This document shows, piece after piece, positions 17,361 through 25,328 of a stretch of 64,000 bases of DNA. The stretch comes from Abiotrophia defectiva ATCC 49176 (GTDB taxonomy: Bacteria > Bacillota > Bacilli > Lactobacillales > Aerococcaceae). How positions within the stretch are numbered: the stretch's first letter is position 1; each line of letters opens with the position of its first letter. The stretch lies in assembly GCF_000160075.2 (NCBI RefSeq), contig NZ_KI535340.1, positions 712,711 to 776,710 on the forward strand, read 5' to 3'. Under the pieces are notes generated by a model. It did not search any database. It was not told where the DNA came from and worked only from the letters and a program-made list of their open reading frames with translations. A program made the position numbers and the translations under genes.

Positions 17361-18236
17361 CTAGTGGAGGGAAGTAGTGAAAGGCTCAAAGGCCTGGTCT
17401 TGGAAGAAGCTACCAGGTTCCGTATAGAGCTCAAAATGCTCGATTTCTGGGTTATAGACCATTTGAATTTTCATCAAGGACTCGTGAGGTGGTAATTTTT
17501 GCTTCTCTTGGTCCGTATTTTCAGCAAAGACACAGACACCGGCTAGCTGGCACTCAAATTCTTCCAACATGGACAGGAGGCCAAAGATTGTCCCACCATT
17601 ACGGAGGAAGTCATCCACCACTAAGACCTTGCTCTTAGGCGCTAGGGCTAGTTTGGATAATTCCATCTTGTTGACCGTTTGTAGGGAGCCGGATAGGTAG
17701 CTAATGGAAATGGTTGATCCTTCAGCGTCACGTGAGTCACGGCGCACTACTACGTGAGGGACATTGAGATAGCGGGCAACAGCGACGGCCAAGCCAATTC
17801 CCTTGGTCTCGATAGTCATCACAGCATCCACGCCACTCTGTTGATAGCGCGAAGCAATGAGCTTACCTAGACGGTTTAGGATGTCTGAGTCTTGCAAGAC
17901 ATCGCCCATATAAATATAGTTACCTGGCAAGACCCGTTTGCCTGACTGCATTTTCTTAGCCACGCGTTGGAAGAGGTCCTTCAAATCACGGTCTTGAATC
18001 GTCGGGTAGAAGATAATACCACCAGATACCCCAGCCACAGTGCGAATGTCCCCCAGGTCATTCTCTTGAAAGACATCGCGAACAAAATTGATGTCTTCAC
18101 TGATTGAGGACTTGGCAGAATCAAAGTAATCTGCAAAGAAGGACAAGGTGACTAGCTGATTGGGATGTTCCATTAAATACTGGCAGATGAATACAATTCG
18201 ATGATTGCGTTTAAATTTCTTGGCTTCTACACCCAT
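17361..18236 (-). CDS. purR: Pur operon repressor PurR (PRPP-sensing)
   Basis: A 291-residue Gram-positive PurR: an N-terminal winged helix (residues about 1-75, FKRNHRIVFICQYLMEHPNQL) and a phosphoribosyltransferase-like domain with the PRPP loop VLVVDDFLRNGGT near residue 205. The family represses purine genes and is released by PRPP. The start follows AAGGAG by nine bases. A convincing PurBox was not found in its own upstream region. The purine genes it would control lie outside the window. No terminator separates it clearly from glmU, but glmU has its own promoter. Confidence 0.95.
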   Translation of the reverse strand: MGVEAKKFKRNHRIVFICQYLMEHPNQLVTLSFFADYFDSAKSSISEDINFVRDVFQENDLGDIRTVAGVSGGIIFYPTIQDRDLKDLFQRVAKKMQSGKRVLPGNYIYMGDVLQDSDILNRLGKLIASRYQQSGVDAVMTIETKGIGLAVAVARYLNVPHVVVRRDSRDAEGSTISISYLSGSLQTVNKMELSKLALAPKSKVLVVDDFLRNGGTIFGLLSMLEEFECQLAGVCVFAENTDQEKQKLPPHESLMKIQMVYNPEIEHFELYTEPGSFFQDQAFEPFTTSLH

Positions 18237-18486
18237 GATTCACAACTCCTTTTTGGTTTAACTTTATTATATCAGAAACTAGAACGTTTTCCATAGTTGT
18301 TTTTCACAATATTCGTCTTTCTGATTTTTTTACCACCGAAAGGTCTAGACATGGTCATGGCCTAACTATTAGTATCTTTATGTGAAAGACGGTAAGAGAC
18401 AGGCAATTCCACTTGCTTTTTGCCCGCAATATGTAAGGCGCTTGTATATCATTAATTATTACATAATTGTTTTATCTTTTGTACAA

Positions 18487-18522
18487 ATAAAAAGCAGCCG
18501 AGTCAAGGACTCAGCCGCTTTT
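18487..18522 (-). terminator. Terminator of the metal ABC permease gene
   Basis: AAGCGGCTGAGTC/GACTCGGCTGCTT stem with a three-base loop and TTTTTATTTG on the minus strand. Confidence 0.85.
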
Positions 18523-18532
18523 CCTGCCTAGA

Positions 18533-19354
18533 TTAAGCTCTACTCCGCCACCAGCTAAGCAGGCCTTGGACCAGAGAAATCACGACAAATAAGATAACAA
18601 AGCCTAGGGTAATGGAAGCCCCTGGCGGTGTATTCAGATGGTAAGAGGCCATCAAACCAGCGATAATTCCTACCACATTAATGACAAAACCAATCAAAAT
18701 GGTCTGTCTGAAGCTTGAAGATAGCTTAATGGCAGTGGCGGCCGGAATTACAATGAGGGCAGATACCAGTAAGGCCCCCACAATCGGCATCATAACACTA
18801 ATGGCGACCCCTGTCACCACGGACAGCAGAATGGACATGAACTTGACAGGTAGGCCCGCCGTATGTGCCGTCGCTTCATCAAAACTCATCACATAGAGGG
18901 GGCGACGGAAGAGCAGATAGAGGGCTAGGACAATGCCCGCTAGGACCGCCAAGAGAATTACTTCTTGAGGCGAAATCAAAATAATGGAACCGAAAAGGAA
19001 CTGTTCAATCTTAAAGTTAGAGGCATTACGGTTTAGATTCATAAGCACCAAGGCCACCGACATACCACCCGCCATCATAATGGCGACCGACACTTCGGAG
19101 AAGTCCCGGTAGATAAGCCGCAAGTATTCTAACAAGACGGAGGCCACAATGACGACTAGCAGGGTGGTTACGGTCGGGCTGACTCGTAGAATCATCCCCA
19201 AGGCTACCCCCGCTAAGGAAATATGGGACAAGGTATCGGCCATCATGGATTGGCGCTTCAGAATCAGCAGGAGGCCGATAATGGGCGTGATGCAGGAAAT
19301 AGCCAAACCGGCTAGGAGTGCGCGTTGGATGAAGTCAAGCTGAAACATCTCCAT
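18533..19354 (-). CDS. znuB: Zinc-type metal ABC transporter permease
   Basis: A 273-residue membrane protein of the ABC-3 (ZnuB/TroC) family with about eight helices. The segment LSHISLAGVALGMIL near residue 42 and a later FDEATAHTAGLPV motif are the family marks. The gene overlaps the ATPase gene by 43 bases in a different frame, with AGGAGGG in front of its ATG, so the pair is co-translated. Metal is inferred as zinc from the His-rich binding protein encoded next to it; manganese cannot be excluded for this family. Confidence 0.9.
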   Translation of the reverse strand: MEMFQLDFIQRALLAGLAISCITPIIGLLLILKRQSMMADTLSHISLAGVALGMILRVSPTVTTLLVVIVASVLLEYLRLIYRDFSEVSVAIMMAGGMSVALVLMNLNRNASNFKIEQFLFGSIILISPQEVILLAVLAGIVLALYLLFRRPLYVMSFDEATAHTAGLPVKFMSILLSVVTGVAISVMMPIVGALLVSALIVIPAATAIKLSSSFRQTILIGFVINVVGIIAGLMASYHLNTPPGASITLGFVILFVVISLVQGLLSWWRSRA

Positions 19355-20007
19355 GGGGTTCCCTCCTCTCTCACTAGTCGAATTTCTCGGGTATAGAAAC
19401 CTTCAATTTCTTGGTCGGCATGAGTCACCATGAGGATGGACTTGCCGTGATGTTTACAGGCATGACGCAAGAGTCGGTAGAAGGCCCGCCGGGACTCAAT
19501 ATCCATACCGGTGGTTGGCTCATCTAAGACGAAGAAGTCCGGATCAGTGGCGAAGACCCGCGCTAGGCAGATACGTTGCTTCTGACCGCCTGACAATTCT
19601 CCGATTTTCTTATGGCGCAAATGGCTCATGCCGACAGCCGATAGGGCCCGATCCACATGTTCCTTGTCATGGGCATCTAGGCGCTTGAACCAACGCCCTT
19701 TTGGATAACGACCGGACTCGACAAACTCCTGAACCCGGCTAGGGAAGCCAGCATTAAAAGAGTTGACGTTCTGTGGCACATAGCCAATAGACAAGGGCTT
19801 GCCTAGGGCATTAGTCTTGGCAATCGTGACCGTTCCTGATGCTGGCTTAAGTAGGCCTAAGATATTCTTCAAGAGGGTGGACTTGGCCGCCCCATTTTCC
19901 CCGGTCAGAATGACGAACTCGCCGGGGTTGACTTCAAAGTTTACTTCATTAAGAACCTTCTCCCGATCATAGTAGAAGGAGAGGTTTTTGACACTGACTA
20001 GGGTCAT
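19312..20007 (-). CDS. znuC: Zinc-type metal ABC transporter ATPase
   Basis: A 231-residue ABC ATPase. Its Walker A is slightly altered, GENGAAKST instead of GxxGxGKST: the usual glycine before Lys is alanine. The signature LSGGQKQRICLARVF and Walker B FFVLDEPTTGMD are normal. It energises import with the permease it overlaps. The start follows AAGGAGG. It is separated from the binding-protein gene by a terminator and about 190 bases, with a separate -10 box (TATAAT) at 20122-20127, so ATPase and permease form their own unit. Confidence 0.92.
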   Translation of the reverse strand: MTLVSVKNLSFYYDREKVLNEVNFEVNPGEFVILTGENGAAKSTLLKNILGLLKPASGTVTIAKTNALGKPLSIGYVPQNVNSFNAGFPSRVQEFVESGRYPKGRWFKRLDAHDKEHVDRALSAVGMSHLRHKKIGELSGGQKQRICLARVFATDPDFFVLDEPTTGMDIESRRAFYRLLRHACKHHGKSILMVTHADQEIEGFYTREIRLVREEGTPWRCFSLTSSNAHS

Positions 20008-20081
20008 GACTTGCCTCCTTGGCAGATAATTTGCTGGCTATAAATGTCCCTCCTGCTAAGTGGGACGCAAAAGATCGCGTT

Positions 20082-20104
20082 GCAATTAATTGGATAGTAA
20101 TTGC
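20082..20104. promoter_or_regulatory. Inverted repeat upstream of znuCB, possible operator
   Basis: GCAATTA and TAATTGC arms separated by nine bases, between the -10 box at 20122-20127 and the znuC start. Regulator unknown; low certainty. Confidence 0.35.
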
Positions 20105-20138
20105 TACACTTGGCTTCTCCTATTATAGACCACTCAGG

Positions 20139-20177
20139 ACAAAAAATGCAAGCAGTGGCCAGTGCCACCGCTTGCTT
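20139..20177 (-). terminator. Terminator of the zinc binding protein gene
   Basis: AAGCGGTGGC/GCCACTGCTT stem followed by GCATTTTTTG on the minus strand. Confidence 0.8.
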
Positions 20178-20200
20178 GAGGTGTCTTAATCTTAACTAGC

Positions 20201-21172
20201 TTACTTGGTTAAGTTAGCTAGGTTTTCACGCATGAGGCTAAAGTAGTCAGCACCAGCCGCAATTTCTTCTGCGCTGACAGTCTCCAAGGTACGCAATGGA
20301 CGGAGCTCAGCACCTGTTGCAGATGCTACGGTCTTGGCAATGGCATCATCCAAGGATGGGTCAACGAAGATGACCTTGGTCTTGTGTTCCTTAACAAATT
20401 CTTGCATCTTAGCTAGGGCAGCCGCACTTGGTTCTGCCGTAGAAGAGATACCCGTAATAGCATGTTGTTCTAAGCCATAAGCGTGGGCTAGGTAGCCAAA
20501 GGCAGCATGTTGCACCACAAAGTTCTTGTCGCTTAACTTAGCGGTTGCATCCTTAAATTCTTGGTCTAATTTCTTAAGGTCTTCTGTTAAGCTAGCAGCG
20601 TTGGCTTCATAGGTGGACGCATTTTCAGGGTCCAAGGCCACCAAAGCCTTCTTGACATTTTCAGCTTGCTTAGCGTAAGTCATTGGGTCCATCCATGTGT
20701 GTGGGTCAAATTCATGGTGATGGCCTTCTTCGCCCTCTTCATGATGCTCTTCCCCAGATTCCGCTTCGTGATCGTGGTCGTGGTCTTCATGATCTTCGTG
20801 GTCGGCATCGCCCTTGAGGAGTTCAATGCCTTCGGTAGTCTTTTGAACTTTAGTCTTGTCAGTATCCAAGAGTTTGGTTAAGTCTTCAACAAAATGCTCC
20901 ATCTCATCATCTTGGTAGATGAAGAGGTCGCTTGTTTGAACCTTGGCTGCGTCGCGGGCACTCATTTCGTAGTCATGGGCATCTTGGTTGCCTTCTAAGA
21001 GCATGGAAACCTCTGCCTTATCCCCGGCAATGCGTTGAGCTAAATAGTAAACTGGATAGAAGGTGGTCATAACCTTCTTCTTGCCAGCCGCTGAGACAGG
21101 GCTTGCCAATGGTGCCAATAAGCCAAGTACTAATACTAGGCTTGCTAAAAGTGCAGATAATTTACGTTTCAT
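20201..21172 (-). CDS. znuA: Zinc ABC transporter substrate-binding protein, without lipobox
   Basis: A 323-residue cluster A-I metal-binding protein. It has a signal peptide (VLVLGLLAPLASPVSAA) but no cysteine for lipid attachment. A His/Asp/Glu-rich loop spans about residues 127-160 (motif pieces DHEDHEDHDHDH and EEGHHHEFDPHTW), typical of zinc carriers. The conserved FYPVYYLAQRIAGD near residue 42 and the late FVDPSLDDAIAKTVA block are present. It lacks a ZinT domain. Strong promoter TTGACA-N16-TATAAT upstream and a near-palindrome GTAATGGTTAC after the -10 box resembling Fur-family zinc sites. Confidence 0.93.
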   Translation of the reverse strand: MKRKLSALLASLVLVLGLLAPLASPVSAAGKKKVMTTFYPVYYLAQRIAGDKAEVSMLLEGNQDAHDYEMSARDAAKVQTSDLFIYQDDEMEHFVEDLTKLLDTDKTKVQKTTEGIELLKGDADHEDHEDHDHDHEAESGEEHHEEGEEGHHHEFDPHTWMDPMTYAKQAENVKKALVALDPENASTYEANAASLTEDLKKLDQEFKDATAKLSDKNFVVQHAAFGYLAHAYGLEQHAITGISSTAEPSAAALAKMQEFVKEHKTKVIFVDPSLDDAIAKTVASATGAELRPLRTLETVSAEEIAAGADYFSLMRENLANLTK

Positions 21173-21196
21173 TAAATCTTCCTCCTATGAAAATAT

Positions 21197-21207
21197 GTAA
21201 TGGTTAC
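21197..21207. promoter_or_regulatory. Possible Zur-like operator in the znuA leader
   Basis: GTAATGGTTAC, one mismatch from a GTAAT-N-ATTAC dyad as seen in Bacillus Zur sites. It lies between the -10 box (TATAAT) and the znuA ribosome binding site, a repressing position. Tentative. Confidence 0.35.
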
Positions 21208-21301
21208 TTTTTCCACAGTTTATTATACGCCTTTCTGCCTGGATGTCAACCGTAATCTTTATCTTTTTGGCTCGGCAACACCCGTCCGCTACCCGTCTGG
21301 C

Positions 21302-21330
21302 TTGGAATCAAGAGGCATCCTTGCTATACT
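21302..21330 (+). promoter_or_regulatory. Promoter of the ABC exporter pair
   Basis: TTGGAA, 17 bases, TATACT; the start codon of the ATPase gene follows 36 bases later with AGAAAGGAAG. Confidence 0.7.
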
Positions 21331-21366
21331 ATAGATAGCGATTCCCTTTAAGAAAGGAAGATTTAC

Positions 21367-22299
21367 ATGACCGAATCCGTCTTAGAGTCTGTCTTGGAAG
21401 TAAGCCAGCTAACTAAGATTTATAAGAAGCAACGGGCTCTAGATTCCTTCGACCTCTCCGTCTCGCGCGGCGAAATCGTCGGTATTATTGGACCTAACGG
21501 GGCTGGTAAATCCACCCTGCTACGTAGCATCGTGGGCCTAACCCCTGCATCTGAGAAGAACATTCAGCTCTTTGGCTCGGTAGACTACGAGGCCCTCTTG
21601 ACCAACCGCCACTTCGTCGGCGCCTTGATTGAGGCCCCTGCCTTCGTCGATAACATGAGCGCTAAGGAGAATATGATTCATTATGCCCTGCAACGCAAGG
21701 TCAAAGACCGCAACACCCGTATCAACGAAGTGTTGGCCTTGGTTGGCTTAGACAAGACCGGCAATAAGAAAGTCAAGAACTTCTCCCTGGGGATGAAGCA
21801 ACGTTTGGCCATTGCCTTAACCCTCTTACATGATCCCGACCTCTTGATTCTAGACGAGCCTATTAACGGTTTGGACCCTGCCGGGATTATCCATGTGCGG
21901 GAGCTACTCTTGAAACTCAACCGGGAAAAGAACATGACCATCTTGATTTCTTCCCATATCCTGTCGGAATTGGAGCACTTGGCAAGTCGCTTTGTCTTCG
22001 TTAACAAGGGCCGCAAGGTGGCCGACATTAGCTCTCAAGAACTCGCCCATCAAGCTAGCACCTATTATCAGGTCCAAACTACCGACAATGACAAGGCCCT
22101 TGACTTCCTAAGCCAATGGCTGGGCCAAGATAAGGTGGCGGCAGATGGTAAAGAGCTAATTGCCATCTATGACTTAGAAGTGCCCCTACCTGAAATTGCC
22201 AAACGCCTAGTAAATGAAGGCTTCGAACTTCTCTTCCTGGGTAGCCACAAGAATGACCTCGAATCCGTCTTCTTGAATCTTACAGAAGGAGGCAACTAA
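21367..22299 (+). CDS. ABC transporter ATPase (BcrA/lantibiotic-immunity type)
   Basis: A 310-residue ABC ATPase of the drug/bacteriocin self-protection kind. Walker A GPNGAGKST, signature FSLGMKQRLAIALTLL and Walker B LLILDEPINGLDPAG are seen; the INGLD form is typical for BcrA-like proteins. An accessory C-terminal domain of about 90 residues follows. It is followed after one base by its permease. A role in export or in protection from bacitracin/lantibiotic-type peptides is possible, but no peptide gene or two-component system is nearby. Confidence 0.9.
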   Translation: MTESVLESVLEVSQLTKIYKKQRALDSFDLSVSRGEIVGIIGPNGAGKSTLLRSIVGLTPASEKNIQLFGSVDYEALLTNRHFVGALIEAPAFVDNMSAKENMIHYALQRKVKDRNTRINEVLALVGLDKTGNKKVKNFSLGMKQRLAIALTLLHDPDLLILDEPINGLDPAGIIHVRELLLKLNREKNMTILISSHILSELEHLASRFVFVNKGRKVADISSQELAHQASTYYQVQTTDNDKALDFLSQWLGQDKVAADGKELIAIYDLEVPLPEIAKRLVNEGFELLFLGSHKNDLESVFLNLTEGGN

Positions 22300-22300
22300 G

Positions 22301-23116
22301 ATGTTCCAGCTATTACGCGCAGAATTCTATCAAATCCGTCATCGGGTGGCGCCTTTTACTATGCTACTGCTCAGCTTTTTGGCGACACTCGGTATTGCCT
22401 ATCTGGCTACTACCATGCTTTTCGCCGGACTAATGACTAATAAAATCACTGAACTCCAAAAGGGGCTTGTGGGTAGCCAAGTTTTGAGCTTCTATATCCT
22501 TGGCCTTAAGGAAATACCCCTACTTCTTTGTTTCGTGGCTCAAATCCTGACCTTTAATAACGAGACCAAGAACCGGACCTTGATTAACACCATCAGTTAT
22601 GGCCACCGCCGTCGCACTGTTGTCCTCAGCAAGATTCTGGTAGGACTCTTCTACCTCCTACTGGCTTTATGCTTGGGCCTAGTTGCTCTCGTAATCGGGA
22701 GCAGCATGTCGGGAGCTACTTTCAAAAGCAATGAAATCCTCGAATTTTTCACCAACTATTTGATTCCTAGCATCCCTCTCTTCCTAGGATACATCGCCCT
22801 CTTAAGCATCCCTGCCTTCCTCTTCGCTGGCCAGGGCCCACTGATTTTTACTTATCTCCTGCTCACTTTCATTAACCCAATCTTAAGCGGAGCCTATACC
22901 TTCTTAACCACTAATCGCGATAGCATGGGGCATGTGGTTCAGAAATTCATGAGTGCGAATGAGGCTTTTGCCTTCTTCTTCACCTTCCTAAAAGTAGGCC
23001 AGCCTCTGACCTGGGGCAACCTAAACTTCGATTTGACGCCAATCGTGGCCTCGGCCTACTTCCTACTCTTCTTCTGGATTGCAGTCAAACTCTTCAACCG
23101 TGCAGAAGTTAAATAG
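22301..23116 (+). CDS. ABC-2 type permease partner
   Basis: A 271-residue membrane protein with six predicted helices, the permease of the preceding ATPase. The segment NNETKNRTLINTISYGHRR (about residues 87-105) is the cytoplasmic coupling stretch common in BcrB-like permeases. Start one base after the ATPase stop, with AGGAGG inside the ATPase end, so translation is coupled. Substrate unknown. Confidence 0.85.
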   Translation: MFQLLRAEFYQIRHRVAPFTMLLLSFLATLGIAYLATTMLFAGLMTNKITELQKGLVGSQVLSFYILGLKEIPLLLCFVAQILTFNNETKNRTLINTISYGHRRRTVVLSKILVGLFYLLLALCLGLVALVIGSSMSGATFKSNEILEFFTNYLIPSIPLFLGYIALLSIPAFLFAGQGPLIFTYLLLTFINPILSGAYTFLTTNRDSMGHVVQKFMSANEAFAFFFTFLKVGQPLTWGNLNFDLTPIVASAYFLLFFWIAVKLFNRAEVK

Positions 23117-23125
23117 TAGCTTAGT

Positions 23126-23168
23126 AAAAATCCCCCGGACTCCTTGATGGAAGCCGGGGGATAATTTT
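23126..23168 (+). terminator. Terminator of the ABC exporter pair
   Basis: TCCCCCGG/CCGGGGGA stem with a long loop, followed by TAATTTTG; U-tract modest. Confidence 0.7.
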
Positions 23169-23276
23169 GTCTAAAAATGCGATGTTTTCAAAATCGCGTT
23201 TTCAAGCATAAATTTAAGCGTACATCCTATTTAGACGTTGGTTGTGGCACAAGCTATCACTTTCTTGTTGCATCAG

Positions 23277-23320
23277 GATTTTTAGGCGAGTTGTGGTTAA
23301 CCACAACTCGCCCAAAAATC
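23277..23320. repeat. Long perfect palindrome in convergent intergenic region
   Basis: A perfect 28-bp palindrome at 23285-23312 with arm GGCGAGTTGTGGTT, extended by GATTTTT/AAAAATC outer arms to 44 bp. On both strands the 3' side is A-rich rather than T-rich, so it does not look like a standard terminator. It sits between two ordinary terminators of converging genes. Confidence 0.8.
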
Positions 23321-23337
23321 TTGCTTTTCAATTTAAC

Positions 23338-23380
23338 ATAAAACACCCGCTCTAGCGTCAAGGCTAGAGCGGGTGTTTTC
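23338..23380 (-). terminator. Terminator of the sigma-54-like gene
   Basis: Perfect 15-bp stem AACACCCGCTCTAGC/GCTAGAGCGGGTGTT with a six-base loop; minus strand continues TTTTATG. Confidence 0.9.
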
Positions 23381-23382
23381 TT

Positions 23383-24687
23383 CTAATGGCCCAGTGCTTG
23401 GCGGTAGTTACGCACCATGAAAGGACTAATCATAATCTTACGTTCTTCTAGGCGTTCCACTAGCTCCTCATCGCTTAAGTCAGCTGGCGCATCATGTAGA
23501 ATCTCATGGATGACTTGCTTAATCTTCTCAGCAGAGAAACCATCGCGGCCTTCCCGCGTTGCCACCGTGATAAAGTCCGTCATAGGTAGGACATATTGGC
23601 CGAAGCCTATGTTCTTATTAGACACCAAGAGGTTGACAACTGGTTCAGGCAAGCCCGTAATCTCTGCTACTTGCTTGAGCAAGAGGGGCACCTTGGCATC
23701 CGAAATTTGGCTGAAGTAATCATGTTGAACCGCCGCAATGGCTTGCGCGACTTTCAGAATTAATTGCTCCCGCACTCGCAAGTTGCGAGCTAGACGATCA
23801 TACATGAGTTTCTGCGGCTTGGAAAAGGCCACCACTTCAGGCTCTTGAGTCGCTAACATCTCTTGATAGTAAGGCTCATTGAAGATTAATTTTGGATAGT
23901 AGTGGGCGTTATAACGCACCTTCATGCCTTCCTGGTCTTGGAGAACCGTCACATCATCTAATAGATGGTCCTCTTCTTCCACTTGGAAGAGGTCGGCTGG
24001 ACTGGTCCGCAAGGTTTGATAGTAGCTGACACAGGCCAGGACATCTGCTAGTGCTAAGCCAGTCGCGGCTACGATGGCTTGATAATCTTCTGCCTTGAGT
24101 TGGTCGAAATATTCTTCTAAGAGGTAGTAGGCCACATTAGGTGCATGCGCATCTTGCTCGGTCTGCAGCATTAAGCATTCGCGCATGTCATAGGCCCCAA
24201 TCCCGGCAGGTTCCAATTGTTGGAAGAGGGTAATGGCATCTAAGGCAATGATGGGTTCGATGCCTAATTGTTTGGCCACTTCCTGGTAGCTATATGGCAG
24301 ATAGCCTTGAGGATTTAATAAATCAATCAGGCGAACCATGGCGTCCCGAATAATGGTATGACGGTACATCATAATCTGCTCGAAGAGAAACATAGGCAGA
24401 TTACGCGGCGCTTCCGGCATCTGCGGATCCACCCCAATAATGGCACTGTGTTCTTGTAGGGTAACCGATGCTTGCTGGGGCTTGGTCTTAGGATAGTCTA
24501 GTTCAATAAAGGGATTTTCTAGAATTTCATCTTCTAGGAAATAAGTAAGTTGGGCCGCACTCAAACCGAGCATTTGCCACAATTGACTATCCCCTTCAAT
24601 GGTTTCAATAGGAATACTTTCAAATTCGCTTTGCCCATTAGCTTGAATGACGGTCACCACGTGTTGTTGCTTGTTTAAGTCTGACAT
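23383..24687 (-). CDS. rpoN: Divergent RNA polymerase sigma-54 factor
   Basis: A 434-residue sigma-54 relative. The core-binding part is recognisable (LEPAGIGAYDMRECLMLQ about residues 152-169; INPFIELD-like end of region I as LENPFIELDY). The promoter-binding parts are eroded: the helix-turn-helix normally reading HESTVSR is here LPEPVVNLL, and the RpoN box usually ARRTVAKYRE reads SPFMVRNYRQ. The glutamine-rich part of region I is short. In Lactobacillales sigma-54 drives PTS operons with LevR-type activators; none is in view. Start follows AGGAGG. It may be functional with altered specificity or decaying. Confidence 0.8.
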   Translation of the reverse strand: MSDLNKQQHVVTVIQANGQSEFESIPIETIEGDSQLWQMLGLSAAQLTYFLEDEILENPFIELDYPKTKPQQASVTLQEHSAIIGVDPQMPEAPRNLPMFLFEQIMMYRHTIIRDAMVRLIDLLNPQGYLPYSYQEVAKQLGIEPIIALDAITLFQQLEPAGIGAYDMRECLMLQTEQDAHAPNVAYYLLEEYFDQLKAEDYQAIVAATGLALADVLACVSYYQTLRTSPADLFQVEEEDHLLDDVTVLQDQEGMKVRYNAHYYPKLIFNEPYYQEMLATQEPEVVAFSKPQKLMYDRLARNLRVREQLILKVAQAIAAVQHDYFSQISDAKVPLLLKQVAEITGLPEPVVNLLVSNKNIGFGQYVLPMTDFITVATREGRDGFSAEKIKQVIHEILHDAPADLSDEELVERLEERKIMISPFMVRNYRQALGH

Positions 24688-24782
24688 GTTGACCCCTCCT
24701 GCTATGTATACGTTTTCTTAATTCTATTATAACGCAAGACGCCCCTTGCGTCTATGCTAAAGCAAGGTTTTTTTGAAAATCA

Positions 24783-24812
24783 AAAGCAGCCAGCCCCTGA
24801 GGACTGGCTGTT
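24783..24812 (-). terminator. Terminator of murA-ybaK
   Basis: CAGCCAG/CTGGCTG stem then CTTTTGATTTTC on the minus strand. Confidence 0.75.
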
Positions 24813-24821
24813 TGCTATCAC

Positions 24822-25295
24822 TTATTCAATTAAATCATCCGCGCTCAGAGCTAGGACTGAAGCCAGATCCCGAACGTCTAGCTCTAACTGCAGGCCAATC
24901 TTGCCGGCCGAAACCATAATCGAGGGATGGTCCCAGGCGCTAGCATGAACATGAGTCGGGAAGGTCTTCTTCATGCCTAGCGGAGAACAACCGCCATGAA
25001 CATAACCCGTTAGGGGCAAGAGGTCGCGTTCTTTAATCATGGCGATATGCTTCTCACCTACGGCACGCGCGGCCTTCTTCAAATCCAGGCTGGCTACCAC
25101 CGGAATGACAAAGACATAATGGCCACCTGATTTCCCCACCGTCACCAGGGTTTTGAAAACCTGGTCAGGCTTCTGGCCCAAGGCCTCTGCTACTTCCAAG
25201 CCCGATAAGGCGCCGGTCGAACTGTAATCCCGTACTTGATAGGTCACCTTGTGTTGGTCGAGTAGCCGCATGGCATTGGTTTTATGTATTTTCAT
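24822..25295 (-). CDS. ybaK: Cys-tRNA(Pro)/Cys-tRNA deacylase, YbaK/EbsC family
   Basis: A 157-residue trans-editing enzyme that hydrolyses Cys-tRNA-Pro formed by prolyl-tRNA synthetase. The family blocks KTNAMRLLDQ, QVFKTLV, a central LDLKKAARAVG and GYVHGGCSPLGMKK are present. Full length, AGGAGG before the start. Placed 33 bases after murA and probably in its operon. It matters here because the ProS at 9.1 kb has no built-in editing domain. Confidence 0.94.
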   Translation of the reverse strand: MKIHKTNAMRLLDQHKVTYQVRDYSSTGALSGLEVAEALGQKPDQVFKTLVTVGKSGGHYVFVIPVVASLDLKKAARAVGEKHIAMIKERDLLPLTGYVHGGCSPLGMKKTFPTHVHASAWDHPSIMVSAGKIGLQLELDVRDLASVLALSADDLIE

Positions 25296-25328
25296 GGCGA
25301 ATAGCCTCCTCTAAACAGCAAAAGGCCC

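Noticed and set aside
18237-18486. PurBox or other operator upstream of purR
   Set aside because: Best candidates had three or more mismatches to the known PurBox; only a TATAAT box near 18265 was credible.
23277-23320. Palindrome read as a terminator
   Set aside because: Both strands have A-rich, not T-rich, sequence after the stem, and true terminators flank it.
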